DNA of 64,000 bases from Prinia subflava (taxonomy: Eukaryota; Chordata; Aves; Passeriformes; Cisticolidae). The stretch is from NCBI RefSeq assembly GCF_021018805.1, contig NC_086283.1:22347662-22411661 (forward strand), read 5' to 3'. Made by a program: the position numbers and the translations under genes. The notes under the pieces were generated by a model, which had not been told where the DNA came from, ran no database searches, and saw nothing but the letters and a program-made list of their open reading frames with translations. This document shows positions 58,007-64,000 of the stretch, one piece after another (the stretch's first letter is position 1; the number at the start of each line of letters is the position of its first letter).

Positions 58007-58864
58007 AGGTGAGCAGGAGATGGACAGTCAGCAGTGTTACAGCTCTCTCTGAGCCCTGGCACCAGCTCAGTCCTCAAAACCAGGTCACAGAATCCTTGTC
58101 CTGCTTCCATCGCTCAGTCCCGGTTGATCCCTGTGTCTCCCGACCCTCATCCTGATCCTCTCAGGCCATGGATGCCGGAAGATTGCCGTGGCTGCACCCT
58201 TTCCGTGCCTTCTCCCAGGGCTCGGGGCTGCTGCGGTGCCTCTCACATCCAGCTGGGAATTGGGCTCCTGTCCAGGCACAGGAGCCTCGGCGGGGCTGTG
58301 ATTTACCACCATCGTCTCAGTGCCACGGGCAGGGCTGCCCTCAGCCCTTCCCGCAGCTGCTTTAATGACCTACTTTTAATCCAGGGCCTGCGATGAATTA
58401 GAGGCAGCAAAGCCTGGGCAAGGTTTTGTTTGGCCTTTCTGGGGTGGGTTTGTTTCCCCTGTTTGGGCAGTGCAAATGGGAGCCCCTTCACTCTCAGGGA
58501 CTCTTTCAGCTCTGCTCCTTGAAAGACTCCCCCAGAACTGCTTCTCTCTTTAGTGCTGTGATTAAGCTCCTCTCCCCACCCTTGTATCAAATCCAGCTGC
58601 AGAGCTGGAGAGATTCTTGGCAGGAGACTCAAGACAGAAACAATACTTCAAGTGGAGAAGGGGGGCCGGGGGCCAGAGCTCTTCCCAAAGCCCTGGAGAG
58701 CTCTGGGGCTTCATTAAGGGGATTTTTGCAGCCTGTGGTCAGAAAATCCTTCAACTTTGTAGCTATAAAAAGTAAATTTCCATCATCTGTTTTGCCCAAG
58801 CAAATGAAGGTGAGCATTCCATGCTGGCGCCTTGGCTGGATCCATCCAGGGGTCACCTGAGGGA

Positions 58865-59102
58865 AAAGCTCTCTGAGATCCTCGAGTCCAACCATTCCCC
58901 AGTGCTGCCAAGGCCACCACCGATTGTGTCCCCAAGTGCCACACCTCCAGGTCTCTTAAATCCTCCATTGCCCTGGGCAGCCTGTGGCAGGTCTTGACAA
59001 CACTTTCCATGACAAAATTTTCCCAGTATCCAGCTAAACCTCCCCTGGCACAGCTTAGAGGCTGTTTCCCCTCATCCTGTGGCTTGTTCCTTGGGGAGCA
59101 GT
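58865..59102 (-). repeat. CR1 LINE 3' fragment, reverse
   Basis: GTCCAACCATTCCCCAGTGC, TGCCAAGGCCACCACC, CAAGTGCCACACCTCCAGG, TGCCCTGGGCAGCCTGTGGC and CTAAACCTCCCCTGGCACAG mark a reverse CR1 copy, more 5' in the element than most others here. Confidence 0.93.
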
Positions 59103-59308
59103 GGCTCGGGTGGCCCAGGGTGCCCATGTGTGGCTGACAATCTCTGCACATCCCAGTGTGGAAAAACCTTGGGTAGTTTGGGAAGATGGTGCCCACAGGA
59201 GCCTTCCAGACTTTTGGAAATCAATAATAATTGGGTGGGGGGCAGGAAGGGGTTATTAAAATTGTTTGGCAGGGAGGGAACGGGGAGATCTGTGCCAGAG
59301 GCTGCCCA

Positions 59309-59440
59309 TCATAGAATCCCAAAATGGTCTGGGTTTGAAGGGACCTTAAAACTCATCTCATTCCACCCCCTGAAATGGGACAATTTCCACTGGACCAAGC
59401 CCTGTCCAGCCTGGCCTTGACCCAGTTGGAGATGGGAGGA
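59309..59440 (-). repeat. CR1 LINE 3' fragment, reverse
   Basis: ATAGAATCCCAAAATGGTC, TTTGAAGGGACCTTAAAACT, CATTCCACCCCCTGAAATGG and GTCCAGCCTGGCCTTGACC are reverse CR1 3' sequence. It lies 206 bases from another reverse copy. Confidence 0.92.
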
Positions 59441-59779
59441 GTGAGGTCTCCATGGTGCTCCAGCAGGATGTGCCACTCCAAAGGGCTTGGGATCAAAGCA
59501 CAACTGGACATCGTCTCACAGGAAAGAAGCCAGGGAGGTTTCAAACTACAGTGACAGGAATATTGGCCAGCCTAGGGTGGCACATCCCTCCCGAGGTACC
59601 AAGCCTCTCTCTGCCTGTGGAAGGGCATCCAATGGCACTGGAAGGACAGGGAGCCAGGGAGGGAATATCCAGGGCATCGGCAGCCAGTTTGGGAGGTGAG
59701 GCCGCCCTGGGCAAGAGGCAAGAGCAGACCCAGAGCAGGAATGAATGTGAGAAAAGCAGACTTTGCTCTGGGTGGGGAA

Positions 59780-59885
59780 TCACCGAGGGATTAAAGGTTT
59801 AATAAGATCAGAGGGACAAAGCAATAATTAGCCTAAATTATGCTGTAATTTAGGAAATTAAAAACAAAGCCTCTCATGTTAGAGG
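59780..59885. promoter_or_regulatory. AT-rich island with a perfect inverted repeat
   Basis: CCTAAATTA (59832-59840) and TAATTTAGG (59846-59854) are exact reverse complements separated by five bases, within an AT-rich block with further TAATTAG and AATTAAAAAC motifs. It could bind a dimeric homeodomain factor. Function is not shown. Confidence 0.3.
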
Positions 59886-60359
59886 AATAGCTCTGCCAGC
59901 AAAGTGGGGAAGGAGCTGAGGAGCAAAGGGGGGCGTGACAACTTGGGGCAAGGAAATCGGAGGAGCGGCCCCAGCTTGGCCCAGGAGAGGGGACGAAACA
60001 AGGGAGGGATGGAAGGAGGGGAGCCTGGAGGGTGGGGGGCTCAGTCCTGGCCCCTCAGGGTGTGCTGGGTGTGCAGGCTGGGACAGGCACTCGGCTGCAG
60101 CTCTGCCTTCCCTTCCCTGCCCTCCCCTCCCTGCCTGCAGGAGCGGGAGTGGGGCTGGAGCTCAGCCCTGGGCACTGGTGGGGGGTCCCCACTTCCATCA
60201 GCCCGCTGTGTTCCCACTGTGCCCCCGGGGCTTTGAGGGGCTGCTGGCTGACAAAGCCCCTCCTGGCCTGGAAAAACCCAAGGATGGGAGCTGGAGAAGT
60301 GGCTCCAGGCTGGGAGCAGCGTTTTCACTGGTGCTCAGGAATTCGCCTGGATAGACAAT

Positions 60360-60545
60360 CAGCTCAACCCCCAAGCCTTAGCTCATTACAATAACATCAA
60401 GATTAAATGGGATATAGGAACAGCTGTCCTAAAGCTCCTTAAAGGATCTGAACAGATGTAACAAAAATAGATTTACATTTAATATATTAAGTTTTTCCTC
60501 CCTTAACATTTAGATCATTTGATTTTTTAATAGTGTTTTATCTCT
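60360..60545. promoter_or_regulatory. AT-rich island, candidate conserved element
   Basis: Rich in ATTACAATAAC, TTACATTTAATATATTAAG, TTTAGATC and TTTTTAATAG, with no transposon signature, in a GC-rich setting. It may be a distal enhancer or simple AT-rich drift. Confidence 0.22.
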
Positions 60546-61118
60546 GCCTGGGCCTTCCCCAGACCTCTGCTAGCTCAAATCCCTTGTTCTGCAGCACAGG
60601 CATGAGGAGAAGCCCCATTCCAGGGAGCAGGGATACTGAACTGGCCGTTTTGGGTACATTCACATTTGGATCAGCTGCCCAGCTGCAAATGAGATAAATG
60701 TGCAGAGCAGAACTAGGGCACTGAATGCCAGAGCAACTTTGGACCTGACCCTGCTGAGCCTGGGCTGCTGCAGGCACCTGCCTGTGGCTCAGGGAGCTGA
60801 TTCCAGGCCCTGTGTCACCGGATCTGTCTGGTGACAGGGGATGCAGGGACAGGGGTTTGCTCAGATCCACAAAATGGAGCTTGGGAAGAGATGAAATGAC
60901 TCCCTGGAAATCTGGGGGAGGAAAAGACAAATAGGGAGGGAAGGCATTTAACTCCAGTGGTTACATCAGTGCGAGATCAAATGGTTCTAAATTGGTGAAA
61001 GATTAATTTAGGGTGGGAATTAGGGAGTTCTGACCAGGTGATGGGTGGAAGTTTGGAGCAGCCCCTGGGGAAAGGAGCCTGGCAGGATCTGGAAAGGAGC
61101 TCAGTTGATTTCGAAGAA

Positions 61119-61447
61119 ATCACAGAATGGTTTGGGTTGTAAAGGACTTTAAAGGTCATTTTGTCCCACCTCCTGTCATGGGCAGCAACCCCTTCCAGTA
61201 TCCCAAGTCTCTCCAAGACCCATCTAACCTGGCCTTGGACATTTCCAGGGATGGAGCAGCCACAGCTTCACTGGGCAGCCTATGGTCTCACAACCCTCAT
61301 ATTAAAAAACAAACAAACAAACAAACAAACAAACAAACACAAACACCCCCCCCCCCCTTTCATTATATCCAATCTAAATCTTTCGTTTTTACTTTTAAAC
61401 CACCTCCCCTTGGCCTGTCACAACAGTCCCTGCCCTTATCACTGTCC
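61119..61447 (-). repeat. CR1 LINE 3' fragment, reverse, interrupted by a microsatellite
   Basis: ATCACAGAATGGTTTGGG, GACTTTAAAGGTCATTTTG, CTAACCTGGCCTTGGACATT and CAGGGATGGAGCAGCCACAG begin the reverse copy. After an (AAAC)n and poly-C insertion the CR1 sequence resumes (TATATCCAATCTAAATC, CACCTCCCCTTGGCCTGTCA). Confidence 0.93.
61304..61358. repeat. (AAAC)n microsatellite followed by poly-C
   Basis: About nine copies of AAAC are followed by a C-rich run of about 11. It sits inside a reverse CR1 copy at the place where the element normally has a T/A-rich stretch, and so probably grew within it. Confidence 0.93.
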
Positions 61448-63049
61448 CCACCGTTTCTACAGGTCTCCTTTAAGGACTGGAATTTTATGGAGGCAGTTGT
61501 GCTGCTGGACATGAAAACACCAAACACAGGGAAATTTATCAGGAATTCGAGTCAGCCTGAAGAATCTGGAGGGAGGTGATCCATTTTGGGGGGAATTACG
61601 GTGAGTGTTTATTCCTTCACCCCTGGTATCTGTAAACAGAGCACTGACCTTCCGGGGCTGGGAGCCAGGGTTAGCTGTCTGCATGGGACAGCAGGGAATG
61701 TCATGCACAGGGAATGTCACCTGCAGGAATGTCAGCACATCCCTCAGCCACGGGGTGTGGTGGAGCACCCACGTCCCAACTGCGGATCCTGGTCCTCCTT
61801 CCCCTCTCCCTGAGATGCTCCCTGGCCCTCCCTACTCCTTCACCACCTGTCCCCTTCGCTACTCCTTTCCTTCCTTTGTCTCTTCCTTCCCCTCACTCCC
61901 AACCCTTTTCCTCATCTGCTGTTTCCCTTCCCCCGGAGGAGGCAATTTTGCCCCCGTGCCCTGCGCATCCATCACCGGCACAGCCGCGCTCCCGGCCCCT
62001 TCCCTGGGACTCGGCTCGTGCTGGAGGATCTACCAGTAAATTGCTTGGATGGCAAACGAGCACCTGGGCTCATTACAGCCGAGTCGGGGACATGGTAATT
62101 ACCTGCTTGCGAGGGAGAGCGGCACCGCCGGCCCAGGAATGCTCACCGGGATGGATACAGGCTCAGGGACAGGCCAGAGCCGGCGGAGCCCTCAGGGACT
62201 GGGAGAGGGGAGAATTGACCCCTGAGGCAGAGCCAGCCCCACACCCTGAGCCCCTGCAGGCCCTCATGGGAGGACTCATGATGTCGGGGTTTTCGGCAGC
62301 TGCAGCGCAGGGAGGGATTTTCCAGCTGGGGTGGGCTGTCACGACCCTCCCCCGGTTCTTCCCTGGTGCTTCCTGAGCAGCTTTGCTCAGCCCTGGAGAG
62401 GAGGATGGTCGGGACACGCTGCCCGTCCAAGGGCATTGCCGGACTCGGCGTTCGTCCTTCCCGTCCCGCGGCCGGGGGCGAACAGGAGGAGGGTATGGTC
62501 TCCTTCTCAAATGACAGCTTTTCTGCTGAGCAGTTTGTTCTCTCCTTGAGGGTGGCTGCTGAAGGGCTGCCAGGATGGGTGGTGGCCACTCTCCCTCTCC
62601 TGCTCATCTCTGAAGGATTTCAGGAGCATCCTCCGTGCTGGAGACAGCGCTCGGCTCCCCCGGCTGGGGAAAGCAGCAGCCCAAGGCTCCGCCGGGCCGG
62701 CGCGGGGCCAGCTCCCCCCAGGACAGGTTTTAGCCCAGTTTCCACCCCCTGTGCCATAGACACCATCTGCCAGGGCCAGCCCGGCGTGTCTCACAGTCCC
62801 CCCCAGCCCCCGGCTCCTCCCGGCCCCGTCTCTCGGCGGTGGCTGGGGCTCGGTTTTCCAGCGCTGCTGGGCACACGCCGCACCCCCAAAGTGTCCATCT
62901 GTCCTCCAGTAATAACTTGGAGTCCGCTGCCTAATTTTAACCGAATCTGACAGCTCTTTCGAGCACGTCATTCCAGAAAGTCTCCAGCGAGACAGATGCA
63001 TGGTAGCGAGGCGGCTTCCGATGGGAAGCTCCAATGCTCAGGGAAACGT

Positions 63050-63960
63050 CGGGAGGGATTTGAGGCTGAAACTGCTTTTTCCGGGCAGGGGAAGGAGCTG
63101 TGCGGGGACGGACGCCTTGTGCCCCACGGCCGCGCTGCGTCAGGGCCCCCCACGGGGTCCTTAAACGGGATCTTTGGATAAGGACAAGGTGTCAGCTTTC
63201 CCGCAGCCGCTGCAGCCCCCTCCCCGCTGCCCCAGCCCCCGCCCGTCTGTCAGCTCCTCTCCCCGTCCCGGGCGCTCTTCAGCACCAGCCTATTCCTCGG
63301 TGATGAAACGGCCACTCAGCCGCTGCCGGCGAGAGACAGCGACCTTGTGTGTCCCCTCTCGGTCTCCTGGAACAGCAGCTGAAAGATGGGGACAAGGTCA
63401 GTGACTCCTGCCGGCAGGTTTATTGCCGAGGAGGGGCGCGAGCCCGGCTCCAGGTTCAGCTGCCGGCGCTGCCGGAGACGCTCCCGAGGTTCCACCAGGA
63501 CACACAGAACCAGCCCTGCACCTCCCCGGCGCGGGGGTGCTCCAGGATGAGGGCGAGCAGTGTTCCCCTGCAAGGGCACGGGGCCGATTTGGGATGGAGG
63601 GCTGGCTATGTCTTTATTCTCTCTATCCCTCCGTGCTTGTTCGGCCCTGAGCCGCGGTGGTGGTGGGGAGCATCCCCCGGCCCCGTGCGGGTGACTCGGT
63701 GCGTGCAGCAAGGCCAGTGACCACTCCGTGGCTCTGTCCCCTTCCCTCTGCCTCATCCTTCACCTCCCGTCGCGTCAGGATGAGCTCAGCCCTCCGTCCT
63801 CGCCCGCGGGAGCCGTGTCTGCAGCGGTGGCCGGGGTGGAAAATCTCCCTGGCTCCTCAGGTGGGAACTGGGTCAGCCGGAGCGATGGGAGCGACGGGAG
63901 CGATGGGAGCCGGGCTGGCACTCGCGGCAGCGGGCCGGTGATTCAGAGGGTGCCGGCTGC
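63050..63960. other. CpG-enriched segment at the window edge
   Basis: CG dinucleotides are clearly more frequent than in most of the window, through several blocks (GGACGGACGCC, GGCCGCGCTGCGTCA, GCCGGCGCTGCCGG, GCCGCGGTGG). It may lead into a CpG island of the next gene. I see no convincing exon within it. Confidence 0.3.
63881..63914. repeat. 9-bp tandem repeat
   Basis: AGCGATGGG, AGCGACGGG, AGCGATGGG and a partial AGCCGGG follow in a row. Confidence 0.8.
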
Positions 63961-64000
63961 TCCCTCTGAGCCAGGGCTGATTCAGCAGCTGGGGAGCTCT

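Larger units (their letters stand above)
47546..64000. other. Downstream intergenic region, no gene recognised
   Basis: After the likely EFNB1 end I find no open frame that reads as a known protein, no tRNA or rRNA, and no clear splice-bounded exon. The repeats are listed separately. Stretches such as 47560-49190, 51600-53330, 54010-57100 and 61450-63000 are GC-rich and otherwise show nothing recognisable. Unannotated lncRNA exons cannot be excluded. Confidence 0.7.

Noticed and set aside
1..64000. CRISPR array, bacterial operon, phage or intact retrovirus
   Set aside because: No spaced identical repeats, no dense bacterial-type genes, no LTR pairs or gag/pol frames. The regular repeats are eukaryotic mini- and microsatellites.

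Overview
The window is a piece of a bird nuclear genome, read in the direction of transcription of one protein-coding gene, EFNB1 (ephrin-B1). Two things point to a bird. The protein has the ephrin-B1 signature throughout. The interspersed repeats I can recognise are nearly all short 3' fragments of CR1 LINEs, the usual avian pattern. The dense short GC-rich tandem repeats would suit a passerine, but that is only a guess. I see no bacterial, plasmid, phage, CRISPR or viral gene content.

Layout. Positions 1-27549 hold no recognisable exon and are read as the 3' part of a very long EFNB1 intron 1. The signal-peptide exon must lie upstream of the window. Exon 2 (27550-27827) encodes most of the Eph-receptor-binding domain. 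Intron 2 (13.3 kb) follows, then exon 3 (41087-41179), exon 4 (42107-42235) and exon 5 (43199-43587 coding). Exons 3 to 5 finish the ectodomain and encode the stalk, the transmembrane helix and the conserved signalling tail ending in the PDZ ligand YYKV. All splice junctions are GT-AG and every codon phase joins without a break. The four exons give 296 residues counted from the split lysine codon, so about 40 residues from exon 1 are missing. The 3' UTR probably runs to a canonical AATAAA at 47520, with a possible shorter form ending near 46.2 kb.

From about 47.55 kb to the end I find no gene. That part contains at least six CR1 fragments, several minisatellites, an (GGATG)18 array, CpG-rich patches and AT-rich islands. 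The other unusual content is non-coding: many degenerate tandem repeats in the long introns, and AT-rich islands full of TAAT homeodomain cores standing out from GC-rich surroundings. The islands are reasonable candidates for conserved regulatory elements, but that rests on composition only. I found no convincing previously undescribed molecular system.

How it works together: there is one gene. Its product is a membrane ligand for EphB receptors that also signals backwards through its tail. The rest of the window can act only through regulation of this gene or of distant neighbours.
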